Origin: Chryseobacterium sp. SN22
GTDB lineage: Bacteria; Bacteroidota; Bacteroidia; Flavobacteriales; Weeksellaceae
Assembly: GCF_008329705.1 (NCBI RefSeq)
Contig: NZ_VTSX01000019.1
Span: forward strand, 40,998 to 104,997
Direction of reading: 5' to 3'
DNA length: 64,000 nt
Positions 26,427 to 35,004 of this stretch are shown piece by piece. Position 1 is the first letter of the stretch. Each line of letters begins with the position of its first letter. The position numbers were made by a program, and so were the translations under genes. The notes below the pieces were generated by a model. It was not told the origin of the DNA, made no database searches, and worked only from the letters and a program-made list of their open reading frames with translations.

Positions 26427-27743
26427 CTATTTCTTATTGTACGCTACCCTCCAGACGATACCGCTTACATCATCGGCTACCAATAAGGATCCGTCTGCAA
26501 GCTGAAGCACGCCGACCGGCCTGCCGTATACATCGCCTTTCGGTTCGTTGGCAATGAAACCGGTAAGGAACGGCTGATAGGAACCGGAAGCCTTTCCGTC
26601 TTTAAAAGGAACGAAAGCGACCTGATATCCGACCAGTGACGATCGGTTCCAAGACCCGTGCTGGCCGATAAATGCTCCGTTCTTATATTTTTCCGGAAAC
26701 TGTGACCCGGTGTAAAAGGTTAATCCCAGTGATGCCGTGTGGCTACCCAGCGGAACATCCGGTACGATGGTTTTCGCTACCAGATCCGGCTTTTCGCCTT
26801 TTCTTCTCGGGTCTTCATTCTTTCCGAAATACGCATACGGCCAGCCGTAAAAAGCCCCCTGTTTCACACCCGTAAGGTAATCCGGCACCAGCTCGTCACC
26901 CAGTTCGTCCCTTTCGTTTACTACGGTCCAGAGTTCCCCGGTTACGGGGTTCCAGCTCATGCCTACAGGATTTCTGAGACCCGATGCATAAATCTTCTCC
27001 CCTCTTCCGTCCGGGCCTACTTCCAGGATATCCGCCCTTCTCAGTTCGTTTTCCATCCCGTTTTCACCCACGTTGCTGCCGGATCCTACGGAAATATATA
27101 TTTTTGACTGGTCTTTATTGGCGATCAGGTTCCGGGTCCAGTGGTTGTTGTAGCCGCCTGCAGGAAGGCTTACAATCTTTTTACCCGGCTGGGTAATCTT
27201 CGTATCTCCGGGCTTATAAGGATAAACCCACACGCCGTCGGTGTTGGCTACATAGAACTGATTGCCGATGATCAGCATTCCGTACGGCTGGTTCAGGTTG
27301 CTCAGAAACACCGACGAAGATTCCGGAATGCCGTCTTTGTTGGCATCGCGGTACATCAGGATCCTGTTGGCCGATTTTCCGCCGACTTCCGCATCGCTTT
27401 TCCCGCTGATGTCGTTCTCGATTTTCTCGGAAACCGAACGTTCGGAATTGGACAGCACCACAAAGATGTCGCCGTTCTCAGCCTGGATCATGTTTCTCGG
27501 GCTTTTGATATTTTCCGCAAAACGGGTAACGGTGAACCCTTCAGGAGCCGTGGGTGTTTTGCCTGCAGGCCAGCCGATTACGTTGCTGAACTTATTTTTG
27601 GCGCTTTTTTCATCAGGCGGCGGAAGCTTTAAAGTATCGTTTTGGGTAACGGCAGTATCGGCCTGCCCGGTTCCGTTGGATTTGTTTTTTTCCTTGCAGC
27701 TGAACAACAATAAAGCAGTCACCGGTAGTAGATAGATTTTCAT
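26427..27743 (-). CDS. PQQ-dependent sugar (sorbosone) dehydrogenase-like lipoprotein
   Basis: This 438-residue protein has a lipobox (LLFSC, Cys16), a Thr/Asp-rich linker and a beta-propeller of the glucose/sorbosone dehydrogenase family. Family blocks include ENIKSPRNMIQAENGDIFVV, NQPYGMLIIGNQFYVANTDG, PAGGYNNHWTRNLIA, IYASGLRNPVGMSWNP, LWTVVNERDELGDELVPDYL, GQHGSWNRSSLVGYQVAFVPF and GSLLVADDVSGIVWRV. These enzymes oxidise sugars with PQQ and pass electrons to the respiratory chain; PQQ may be taken from the environment. The real substrate is not known. Confidence 0.88.
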   Translation of the reverse strand: MKIYLLPVTALLLFSCKEKNKSNGTGQADTAVTQNDTLKLPPPDEKSAKNKFSNVIGWPAGKTPTAPEGFTVTRFAENIKSPRNMIQAENGDIFVVLSNSERSVSEKIENDISGKSDAEVGGKSANRILMYRDANKDGIPESSSVFLSNLNQPYGMLIIGNQFYVANTDGVWVYPYKPGDTKITQPGKKIVSLPAGGYNNHWTRNLIANKDQSKIYISVGSGSNVGENGMENELRRADILEVGPDGRGEKIYASGLRNPVGMSWNPVTGELWTVVNERDELGDELVPDYLTGVKQGAFYGWPYAYFGKNEDPRRKGEKPDLVAKTIVPDVPLGSHTASLGLTFYTGSQFPEKYKNGAFIGQHGSWNRSSLVGYQVAFVPFKDGKASGSYQPFLTGFIANEPKGDVYGRPVGVLQLADGSLLVADDVSGIVWRVAYNKK

Positions 27744-27827
27744 AATATTTCGATTGTATATGTTTCAATGATCTGCCAAAAAGTTACAAAAACCATTCCT
27801 TAAAATGTCGAAATCATTACTTCAAAT

Positions 27828-27856
27828 AAAAAACGGTTAACTGACCGTTAACCGCT
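27828..27856 (-). terminator. Terminator of the thioredoxin lipoprotein gene
   Basis: On the minus strand, CGGTTAAC and GTTAACCG form an 8-bp stem with loop GGTCA followed by TTTTTTATTT. It starts 7 bp after the stop codon. Confidence 0.85.
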
Positions 27857-27860
27857 TTTG

Positions 27861-29255
27861 TTACTTCATGTATGTTTTCAACTCCTTTAAAAAATCAGCT
27901 TCCTGGGGTGTTGCCAAGTTAGGATGTACGACATTAAAATCTTTATCCAGTAAAATATACCGGGGAAGCTCGTTTAAATTAATTTTCCTGATTATATTTT
28001 TATTATTTTGAGTCTCAGCAAATAAATAAGAATTGAAAAGATCCATATTCCGGGCTTTTCCAGACCATTTTTCTTTATCCTTTGTCCTGTCCATACTAAT
28101 ATAAAAGATTTCAAGCTCTTTGGGTAAATCCATCTGATGCATCGCTTCTATATTTTGTAAGCACGGGATACACCAGGTTGCCCAGAAATCCAGCAGATAA
28201 TATCCGGACTTATGTGCTGAAAGCACATTTTTTAATTTCACGACCCGATCTCCATCATGGACATCAAATGATAAGATTTGATTTTTTACAGACTCTGGTT
28301 TTTTATCGGTTTCCAGTAACTTCTTCAGTGAATCCTTATGATTTTTATAATACTCTGTATCCTCAAACCATTCTAAATTCCTGGCATAGTCCGGATATTT
28401 ACCTTCTTTATACTGCACCAGATGATTGGCAATTCCGATTTCTATTAAGCCGTTATATACGCTGTTTTTACTTTTATTTAAATTCAGCAGATAAATGCTG
28501 TCTTTTTTTGCCTGCAGGTACTGATATATAACACCTAATAAATCCGTACTCCAAACCGGCTTTTCCAGACTTAACAAATAATTCTGTATTCTTTTATCTT
28601 CCGGCGATAGTAAAGATAACTGCTTATAAAAAACCAGATCATTCAGTGACAGGAGATTATTATCTGTAAAATTCTTCTTATTATCAGCATGTAAATTTTC
28701 TATCTGCCGTACTTTCTGTAAAGCGGTAATTTTATTGGTTTTCCTGGTTATTTCCTGATAAGCATTGGTGATGTTGTCATAGTTTATGACAGTTCCGTTA
28801 TTATTCTCCAGTTTTATGTCACCGTTTTTTTCATTAAACACAAATTCTATCCGATCAACAGGCTGGCCAATGAAATAATTATGATAATGAGGAACAAACT
28901 TATTATCCGTCATGGTAAAAGTTCTGTACAAAAGAGTATAATCAGAATTTACCGGCTTCAAGATTTTTTGACTGACCGTTCGGGAAATACCGGATGTATT
29001 CTCAAAATAAATATTCTTACTGCTTAAATCGAAATCATTATACATTAAGGAAGCCGCAGTCTGAGGTGGTATGTTTTTGATTATTATTTCTAAAGAATCA
29101 CCCGATACGGATTGCGGTAAAATATTTTCGCCGGCAGGAGCAGGAATAACTTTATTTTCCGATTTATTACTGCAATTAAATAGGATAAACAAAAAAAGCA
29201 GGCATAAAAACCTGCTTACATTAGCGTTTAAAAGCTTAATTGCCAAATCCGTCAT
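27861..29255 (-). CDS. TlpA-like thioredoxin lipoprotein
   Basis: This protein of about 464 residues has a lipoprotein signal (FLFILFNCSN, Cys28 from the ATG at 29255). The long N-terminal region has no family I recognise. The C-terminal thioredoxin domain (about 330-464) has the active site WCIPC (Cys362, Cys365) and FWATW before it. It would act as an anchored thiol-disulfide oxidoreductase in the envelope. The chosen start overlaps the GG-leader peptide gene by 20 bp; an upstream in-frame ATG at 29297 would overlap more. A terminator-like hairpin lies inside its signal sequence. The region is AT-rich, unlike the neighbours. Confidence 0.82.
   Translation of the reverse strand: MTDLAIKLLNANVSRFLCLLFLFILFNCSNKSENKVIPAPAGENILPQSVSGDSLEIIIKNIPPQTAASLMYNDFDLSSKNIYFENTSGISRTVSQKILKPVNSDYTLLYRTFTMTDNKFVPHYHNYFIGQPVDRIEFVFNEKNGDIKLENNNGTVINYDNITNAYQEITRKTNKITALQKVRQIENLHADNKKNFTDNNLLSLNDLVFYKQLSLLSPEDKRIQNYLLSLEKPVWSTDLLGVIYQYLQAKKDSIYLLNLNKSKNSVYNGLIEIGIANHLVQYKEGKYPDYARNLEWFEDTEYYKNHKDSLKKLLETDKKPESVKNQILSFDVHDGDRVVKLKNVLSAHKSGYYLLDFWATWCIPCLQNIEAMHQMDLPKELEIFYISMDRTKDKEKWSGKARNMDLFNSYLFAETQNNKNIIRKINLNELPRYILLDKDFNVVHPNLATPQEADFLKELKTYMK
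29191..29217 (-). terminator. Terminator or attenuator between peptide and thioredoxin genes
   Basis: On the minus strand, AAGCAGG and CCTGCTT pair around TTTTTATG and are followed by TTTTT. It lies 19 bp past the stop of the peptide gene and within the signal-peptide codons of the next gene, so it may reduce read-through. Confidence 0.65.
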
Positions 29256-29475
29256 ATGCACAGTCGTATTTACATCTTGTAGCACCATGTCCGCCATTCA
29301 GTATTTCTACACATGCAGCATTTGCACCGGAAGATGCCTGTTGATTCGTACCTGCGAAATATTGAGTGTGAACTTCAGTGGTCCCATTAATTGAGATCGT
29401 AAGTTTACAGGCTGAACCTTTTCCGCCATTAACGCTTTTTAAAGCGTTTCTAGAAAGTTTTTCGAAATTTTTCAT
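29236..29475 (-). CDS. GG-leader bacteriocin-like peptide
   Basis: This 79-residue precursor begins MKNFEKLSRNALKSVNGG, the leader type of Chryseobacterium bacteriocin-like proteins that ends in a double glycine. Cleavage after GG (residue 18) would release a ~61-residue peptide with four cysteines (two near the end, in ATRCKYDCAYDG) and many Gly, Asn, Thr and Ala. Export would need a peptidase-containing ABC transporter, which is not in this window. The downstream thioredoxin lipoprotein could oxidise or isomerise its disulfides; this is inferred from the overlap of the genes. Whether the peptide is an antimicrobial or a secreted factor is unknown. Confidence 0.82.
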   Translation of the reverse strand: MKNFEKLSRNALKSVNGGKGSACKLTISINGTTEVHTQYFAGTNQQASSGANAACVEILNGGHGATRCKYDCAYDGFGN

Positions 29476-29793
29476 ATGAATTAATATTTAATGTGGTGTA
29501 AATATATAAAATATAATTCAAAAAGAAGAGATAAATTAATTAAATAAAAAACATTGTTAATCAGTCAATTAAAATCCATTAAGGTTTATCATTTTTAAAA
29601 TTCCCCACATACGACATCCGGCGCAAATATTAAACGGGCAGGCTGTCTAAATGTTTTGGTATAATATTATGTAGATAGTAAAAGATCCGGTACTAGAGGA
29701 ATAGAATAACGGCGATCATAGGTTGTAAATTCGGATGGAGGCTGCCAATAATATCAGAAAAAAATGATCGGTCTTTAACTGCAAGATTAATTT
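29476..29793. other. AT-rich intergenic stretch
   Basis: This stretch of about 318 bp lies between the divergently oriented peptide gene and serine hydrolase gene. No coding sequence is supported. It must contain both promoters, but no element fits the TTG/TAnnTTTG pattern clearly. Confidence 0.5.
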
Positions 29794-30939
29794 ATGAGAA
29801 AAATACTAACGGCATTCGCATTGGGAACTTCAGCAGCAGCAGCAGTCATCTGTCTTGCAGGATACGGCTATATTTTCAAAGCAGCCGCCCTGAATCTGAA
29901 AAAGGGAGCCGTTACCCCATCCATTGATGATGAAGGGAAATTTCCTTCCCGGCCGGTTCCGAATATGACCGCTGAACCCTGGGAAAAAGATCCCCTGTAC
30001 AACCGCAATATGCTTTCAGAAGAGATTTTAGATGAACTGAAAAAAACCCGGGCTTCCTCTCTTTTGGTGGTACAGGACGGTAAGCTGCTTCACGAACAAT
30101 ACTGGAAGGACCATGATTTCTCCTCCCTGATGAATTCTTTTTCCATGGCCAAAGGAATTCTGTCTATCCTTGTCGGATGTGCTGTTGATGACGGTTACCT
30201 GGAATCCGAGGACCAACTGGTTTCAACCCTGTTTCCAAAATATGGGGAAAGTTTTTACGGAAGACACCTTACCGTCAGGCACCTGATGACCATGCAGGCC
30301 GGATTCGACTGGATCGAGGAATACCGCCACCCTTTTGCCGAAAATTCGAAACAGTATTTCGTGGAAGACCTGGCAGAACAGGTTTTTGATATTGATTTTA
30401 TAGAAATGCCCGGTACGAGATATGAATACCAGAGCGTTGCCGCCCAGCTGCTGGGGCTGGTGCTTCGAAAAGCCGTTAACCGGGATCTCGCAACGTACCT
30501 TTCCGAGAAAATATGGAAACGTTTAAACATGGAATTTCCGGCAAAATGGAGCACCGATGAAAAAGGAACGGAAAAAGCTTTCTGCTGCATCCACGCTACC
30601 GCCAGGGATTTTGCAAGGCTCGGGCAACTGATCATGCAGAACGGCCGGTGGAAAGACCGGCAGCTGATCAGTGAAGATTACTGCCGACGGATGCTCACCC
30701 CGACTCCGGAAAACGATGCATTCTGCTTCACCATCTGGGCCGATGATGAGAACGAAATAAAATGCCGGTTCTTTTACGGTTTTCTCGGCCAGTTCATCAT
30801 TATGATCCCGGACCAGAACATGGTGATTGTAAAAACCGGATTTTATAACCGGCTGGAGGTCGACAAAAAAATGAGACCGCTGCAGGTAAAATCACTCATC
30901 AGTGCCCTCTGCCCCGGTAAACAGCCAACAGCAATATAA
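29794..30939 (+). CDS. Serine hydrolase of the beta-lactamase (class C/AmpC-like) superfamily
   Basis: This 381-residue protein has an N-terminal hydrophobic signal/anchor (about 5-25) and a penicillin-binding-fold domain (about 80-370). The nucleophile motif SMAK (Ser117-Lys120) lies in SFSMAKGILSILVG, followed by the YxS-type element in YEYQSVAAQLLG and later HATARDFARLGQLIMQ. The family includes esterases, D-amino peptidases and carboxypeptidases; true beta-lactamase activity is not implied. The gene is solitary, and neither substrate nor regulation can be inferred. Confidence 0.87.
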   Translation: MRKILTAFALGTSAAAAVICLAGYGYIFKAAALNLKKGAVTPSIDDEGKFPSRPVPNMTAEPWEKDPLYNRNMLSEEILDELKKTRASSLLVVQDGKLLHEQYWKDHDFSSLMNSFSMAKGILSILVGCAVDDGYLESEDQLVSTLFPKYGESFYGRHLTVRHLMTMQAGFDWIEEYRHPFAENSKQYFVEDLAEQVFDIDFIEMPGTRYEYQSVAAQLLGLVLRKAVNRDLATYLSEKIWKRLNMEFPAKWSTDEKGTEKAFCCIHATARDFARLGQLIMQNGRWKDRQLISEDYCRRMLTPTPENDAFCFTIWADDENEIKCRFFYGFLGQFIIMIPDQNMVIVKTGFYNRLEVDKKMRPLQVKSLISALCPGKQPTAI

Positions 30940-31203
30940 ACCGTAAACAACCGTAAATTATCCGTCCGGAAACCGTTTTATACGGTTCCGTAACTTTTAG
31001 GTACCACACGGCGAATTACAGGCATACTTATTGTAAATTATGACGGAGATCATAAAAGGATAAGCAGTAATTTTGTAATCATAGTGTTCCCGACCGATTT
31101 TTATAAAGATGTAAAACAACAGCAATACCGAAAAACATACTGCTGTTCGCTATTGCTGATTCCCGCTTTTATGATCTGAGAATAACCGCAAAATATCAGC
31201 ATC

Positions 31204-32928
31204 ATGAAAAAACCCGACCGCATTGCGATCATCGGAGGGGGACCTGCCGCTCTGTTCACCGTCAAACATCTTATCTCCGAACAGGTATTGCCCGACCAGT
31301 TATATATCTTTGAAAAGAGCAGCCGCCTTGGAGCAGGAATGCCTTACAGCGAACGCGGTGCCTGCCCCGAGCATATAGCCAACGTATCAGCCAATGAACT
31401 CCCCCATTTACCGGAAAGCCTCACCGGATACCTCATGCGTAAACCTTATCCTGAAGATCAGGATTTCAGTGATTACAGAAAGATTAATGAATATCAGGTA
31501 ATCCCCAGGTTGCTGCTTGGTAATTATATGGAAGAGCAATTCAGGCTTCTTTTGAACCAGGCCCGGAAAACGGGCACCGAGGTAAATGTTCATAAAGAAA
31601 CCGCAGTAACGGATATGTATAAAAAAGATGATGCGTTTCATATTAAGACGGACCAAGGCGATGAATTTATCTGTTCCCGTGTCATTCTCTGCACCGGACA
31701 CCATTGGCCGAAAAAGAACGAGGGAAAAGTACAGGGATGGTATGACTCTCCTTACCCACCATCCAAATTTACAGGGATTACCAACCATGCGGTAGCTATC
31801 CGGGGAACTTCGCTTACTGCTGTGGATGCCGTAAAAACCCTGGCCCGCCTCAACGGTACGTTTACAAAAAAAGATAATGAATATACTTATACCCCGCATG
31901 AAGAGAGCCGGAATTTTTCGATGACCCTTTTTTCAAAAAGAGGCTATCTGCCGGCATTGCGGTTCCATTCCGAAGGCAGCCCGTATTCGGAAGGCTGGAT
32001 CATGTCGCAGGAGGAAATTTATGAATACAAACAGAAAAACGGCGGTTTTGTAGGCCTGGATTATGTTTTTGAAAGGAATTTCAAAAAGCCGCTGCAAAAA
32101 AAGAATGAGAAATTCTATAACGAGATCAGAGATCTGAGCATTGAGGAATTTGTAGAAAAGATGCTGGGCCTGCGGGATGAGCTGGACAGCTTCGAGCTTT
32201 TTAAAGCAGAATACCGCGAAGCACAGAAATCCATCGAAAGACATCAGACGATTGCCTGGAAAGAAATGCTTGCGGCATTCAGCTATGCCATCAATTATCC
32301 GGCAAAACATTTTTCGGCAGAGGATATGATGCGGATGCGCAAGTCTCTCCTACCGCTGATTTCGGTAATTATCGCCTCTCTTCCACAGTCTTCCTATCAG
32401 GAAATTATCGCCCTGTACAACGCAGGGATTATCAACCTTATCAGCGTGGACGACAAAAGCCATGTGGAACCGGACGGAAATGAAGGTGCGGTTTACCATT
32501 ACAGGGACGATGCAGGAAACCGGAAAGCGGAGCACTACCGATTGTATATCGATGCCATCGGCCAGCAGCCGGTACAGTTCAATGATATTCCTTTTGAGGG
32601 ACTGCGTAACGGCGGAAGCATCAGTTCGGGCTATCTTAAATTTAAAGACAAAAACAATGGTGCGGAAGCTTTTGAAGAAGACCCTTCCCGCATCCTGAAA
32701 ATAGAACCGGATTATTTTTACCTGCGGGTAGACGGACTGAATATCAATGATCATTTCCAGGCCCTGGACTATTACGGTGAAGCAACAGAAAATCTATACA
32801 TCATGGCGGTGCCCTATATTGCGGGACTGAATCCGGACTACTCCGGACTCGATTTCTGTGATACCGCCGGAAAAAGAGTGGCCCGTGCTATTAAACAGAT
32901 TTGTGGTACCAACCAACTGGTATCGTAA
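31204..32928 (+). CDS. FAD/NAD(P)-binding protein (PF13454 type)
   Basis: This 574-residue cytoplasmic flavoprotein starts with a dinucleotide-binding motif IAIIGGGPAALFTVKHL. The block GAGMPYSERGACPEHIANVSANELP is typical of the FAD-NAD(P)-binding family PF13454, and VILCTGHHWP lies at the second nucleotide site. The C-terminal region has DAIGQQPVQFNDIPF and a conserved end ALDYYGEATENLYIMAVPYI. Members are uncharacterised oxidoreductases or hydroxylase-like enzymes. There is no signal peptide. A terminator follows 30 bp after the stop. Confidence 0.82.
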   Translation: MKKPDRIAIIGGGPAALFTVKHLISEQVLPDQLYIFEKSSRLGAGMPYSERGACPEHIANVSANELPHLPESLTGYLMRKPYPEDQDFSDYRKINEYQVIPRLLLGNYMEEQFRLLLNQARKTGTEVNVHKETAVTDMYKKDDAFHIKTDQGDEFICSRVILCTGHHWPKKNEGKVQGWYDSPYPPSKFTGITNHAVAIRGTSLTAVDAVKTLARLNGTFTKKDNEYTYTPHEESRNFSMTLFSKRGYLPALRFHSEGSPYSEGWIMSQEEIYEYKQKNGGFVGLDYVFERNFKKPLQKKNEKFYNEIRDLSIEEFVEKMLGLRDELDSFELFKAEYREAQKSIERHQTIAWKEMLAAFSYAINYPAKHFSAEDMMRMRKSLLPLISVIIASLPQSSYQEIIALYNAGIINLISVDDKSHVEPDGNEGAVYHYRDDAGNRKAEHYRLYIDAIGQQPVQFNDIPFEGLRNGGSISSGYLKFKDKNNGAEAFEEDPSRILKIEPDYFYLRVDGLNINDHFQALDYYGEATENLYIMAVPYIAGLNPDYSGLDFCDTAGKRVARAIKQICGTNQLVS

Positions 32929-32957
32929 ATTATATAATATTAAACCTATTGCAAAGG

Positions 32958-32984
32958 CAGGCAAATAATTTTTTGCCTGTTTTG
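32958..32984 (+). terminator. Rho-independent terminator
   Basis: CAGGCAAA pairs with TTTGCCTG around TAATTT, followed by TTTTG, 30 bp downstream of the flavoprotein gene. Confidence 0.75.
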
Positions 32985-33183
32985 TAGTTTAAAAAATAAC
33001 ATTCAAATCAGCTGTTTACAAATCTCAAAGCCCGTCTGCAACTGGAAAAAACAGAGAAAAAAAACAAAGGAACAACAATCTGCCATTCCTTTTAAATACA
33101 CTCGAAATACAATTTATAAAATTTCAGGGATAAAAATAGAGGATATTTCAGTTGTATCATATGACTGAAATCATGAGCAGCTG
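32985..33183. other. Gene-free stretch
   Basis: This is AT-rich sequence following a terminator. I see no gene or structured element in it. Confidence 0.5.
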
Positions 33184-33652
33184 TTAAAAAGATTCCTGTT
33201 GCTGATAACCAGGCTTTATGGCAGAAACATATCCTCCGGCTGGGGCAAATACAATTGCGGCCGTTATAATGGCCGAGGAAGGATTACCGGCCAGCATATT
33301 GCCGGACGCAGATCCGAAGGACAGGCCCGGATGAGCATGGGGATCAGAATCATCATGCTGATTGTCCCTTATAAATCTTTTGCTGTGTGGAATCGACGGG
33401 GAAGCATAGAATACGGCAGTACCATGATCGGGACTCGGCCGATGCCTGATGCCACAGTCGGCAGGAAAATAAGGCATGTGTCTTAAGAAACGGAACCGTC
33501 ATCAATCCGGCCTGAGCTACGGCAACTTCAACCTGGTGGAAAATCGCTTTTGCCCGGGTGAGATCGGAAGCTGCAGCGGAAATGGCTTTAGTATTTCCGG
33601 TGATGCTGTTCGCTTTCATTTCATCGTCTTCGGAAGTCCCGTATAAGACCAT
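33184..33652 (-). pseudogene. Probable decayed coding sequence, not recognised
   Basis: The minus strand has protein-like stretches in different frames: ASDLTRAKAIFHQVEVAVAQ then AGLMTVPFLK in one frame, and CLIFLPTVASGIGRVPIMVLP in another, then HAHPGLSFGSASGNMLAGNP in the third. GC content is moderate, unlike the flanking intergenic DNA. This suggests a gene broken by frameshifts. I cannot assign a family, and it may instead be non-coding. Confidence 0.35.
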
Positions 33653-33971
33653 CTAAGCATTGGTGACAAACTGCCCGCAGATAAAAAGGGCGCACCCTGA
33701 AAAAGGTAAACCCGGGCCAGCTGCCCAAAAATTTCAGGCATCCCCCGGATGGCCACGGCAATTCCTGTGAAATGGGTAAAGAAGAAATCCTAAAGTTCGG
33801 TCAAGCTTACTTTTTTTGACTCTCGGCTGATCATATTAACCGATAAACTTCCAGCCTCCAGCTTCCATTCTGTTAATATGCAGCCTGCTTCGGACCAGGT
33901 ATTTTAACCTGCACCTAAAAAAATTAGCCTGGCAAATAAAGATTGGCTCTGTTTTTGCCAGCCAACCGTAT
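33653..33971. other. Gene-free stretch upstream of a response regulator
   Basis: No gene is supported. It ends in the upstream region of the response regulator at 33972; no clear TAnnTTTG element is present close to the start. Confidence 0.5.
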
Positions 33972-34343
33972 ATGAAAACAATTTTTATCGTTGAAGATGA
34001 GACAGGCATCAGAGATGCATTACAGCTGCTCCTGTCATTTGAGAATTATGATGTACGTTCCTTTTCCACTGCGGATGCATTTAATAAAAGAGACAAATCC
34101 GTAGTTCCTGATATTTTTATTCTTGATGTACGGTTACCGGACGGTTTAGGTACTGATCTATGCAATGAGCTGAAGCAGGATCCTTTAACTTCCAATACGC
34201 CGGTAATGATCATCAGCGCTCATGCAAAAGAAGCGACCGTCATCAATTCCTGTGAGGCGGATGTATTTGTATCGAAGCCTTTTGACATTGATGATGTGAT
34301 CGTTAAAATTGAGCATCTGATCGGCAATTTACAGAAGAATTAA
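33972..34343 (+). CDS. Single-domain response regulator
   Basis: This is a 123-residue receiver domain without output domain. The phospho-acceptor is Asp52 (DIFILDVRLPDGLG), with the acidic pair in FIVEDET and the conserved lysine in FVSKPFD. CheY-like proteins of this kind act by protein contact or in phosphorelays. No kinase gene is adjacent, so it is an orphan; the PAS kinase at 38171 or the LOV kinase at 46460 are possible partners. It is closely similar in layout to the receivers at 45669 and 46108. Confidence 0.93.
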   Translation: MKTIFIVEDETGIRDALQLLLSFENYDVRSFSTADAFNKRDKSVVPDIFILDVRLPDGLGTDLCNELKQDPLTSNTPVMIISAHAKEATVINSCEADVFVSKPFDIDDVIVKIEHLIGNLQKN

Positions 34344-34363
34344 TTCGCCTGAAAACCATATAA

Positions 34364-34396
34364 AACCTCCGGAACCCATTGATCCGGAGGTTATTT
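34364..34396. terminator. Terminator between convergent genes
   Basis: AACCTCCGGA and TCCGGAGGTT form a 10-bp stem around ACCCATTGA. T-rich flank on the plus strand (TATTT) and A-rich on the left suggest use from both sides. Confidence 0.8.
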
Positions 34397-34427
34397 AATT
34401 ACAGAAAGGGAAATACGAAAATATGAT

Positions 34428-34997
34428 CTATTTCCAGTAGCTCCATTTATTTCCGTCGAACACGGCCACGGACCTGCTTACGGTATCAAAACACATCATT
34501 CCCGGATACGGACTTTTAACCGTTAAATGCGGGTTTTTGATATGCGGAAGGATCAGTGCCTTATTGGATGCCTCCAAGACCAGCGCTCCTTTGGCACTGC
34601 TTGACGACGCTCCGATAATAACGCCGCTGCCGATTTCGATTCCCGTAACAGGAATTGCAGCTGAAGAATTTCCCGAATCCGTCATATCGATCCAGTTTCC
34701 GTTTTCAAACATCCGTACTGTGGAGATCTGTTTATCAAACAGAAAGGTCCCGTTTTGCGGATGATTTGTAGAGGGGGTAACCGAAGTAAAAACAGGGGTA
34801 ACGACCACTGCAGGAAGCATAATGCCCTTTACATTAGCCGTTTCCGTATCTTCAGGAGCAAAGGTCTGCGTCATGCCTGAAAATTCCAGGATCGAGCTGC
34901 TTCCCGAAAGCGACTTTTTACCGATGGAAACCTGGGCACTTACGAGATTTCCGGCCACTAAAAACAACAGTATATATTTTTTCATCATCAGTTTCAT
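34428..34997 (-). CDS. Secreted protein of unknown function (short member of second secreted pair)
   Basis: This protein of about 189 residues has a signal peptide ending near LVSAQ. It is paralogous to 6059-6565: both continue QVxIGKxxL, contain two KGIMLPAV/KALILPHI-type segments each followed by G(T/M)(F/M)xFD, and end in KWSYWK. I start at the ATG at 34997 after the stop of the upstream gene; an ATG at 35012 inside that gene is also in frame. It is cotranscribed with the 600-residue protein upstream. The function is unknown. Confidence 0.75.
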   Translation of the reverse strand: MKLMMKKYILLFLVAGNLVSAQVSIGKKSLSGSSSILEFSGMTQTFAPEDTETANVKGIMLPAVVVTPVFTSVTPSTNHPQNGTFLFDKQISTVRMFENGNWIDMTDSGNSSAAIPVTGIEIGSGVIIGASSSSAKGALVLEASNKALILPHIKNPHLTVKSPYPGMMCFDTVSRSVAVFDGNKWSYWK

Positions 34998-35004
34998 GTA
35001 CATA

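Noticed and set aside
29794..30939. Resistance beta-lactamase
   Set aside because: The SxxK fold is shared with many esterases and peptidases, and no other evidence points to antibiotic hydrolysis.
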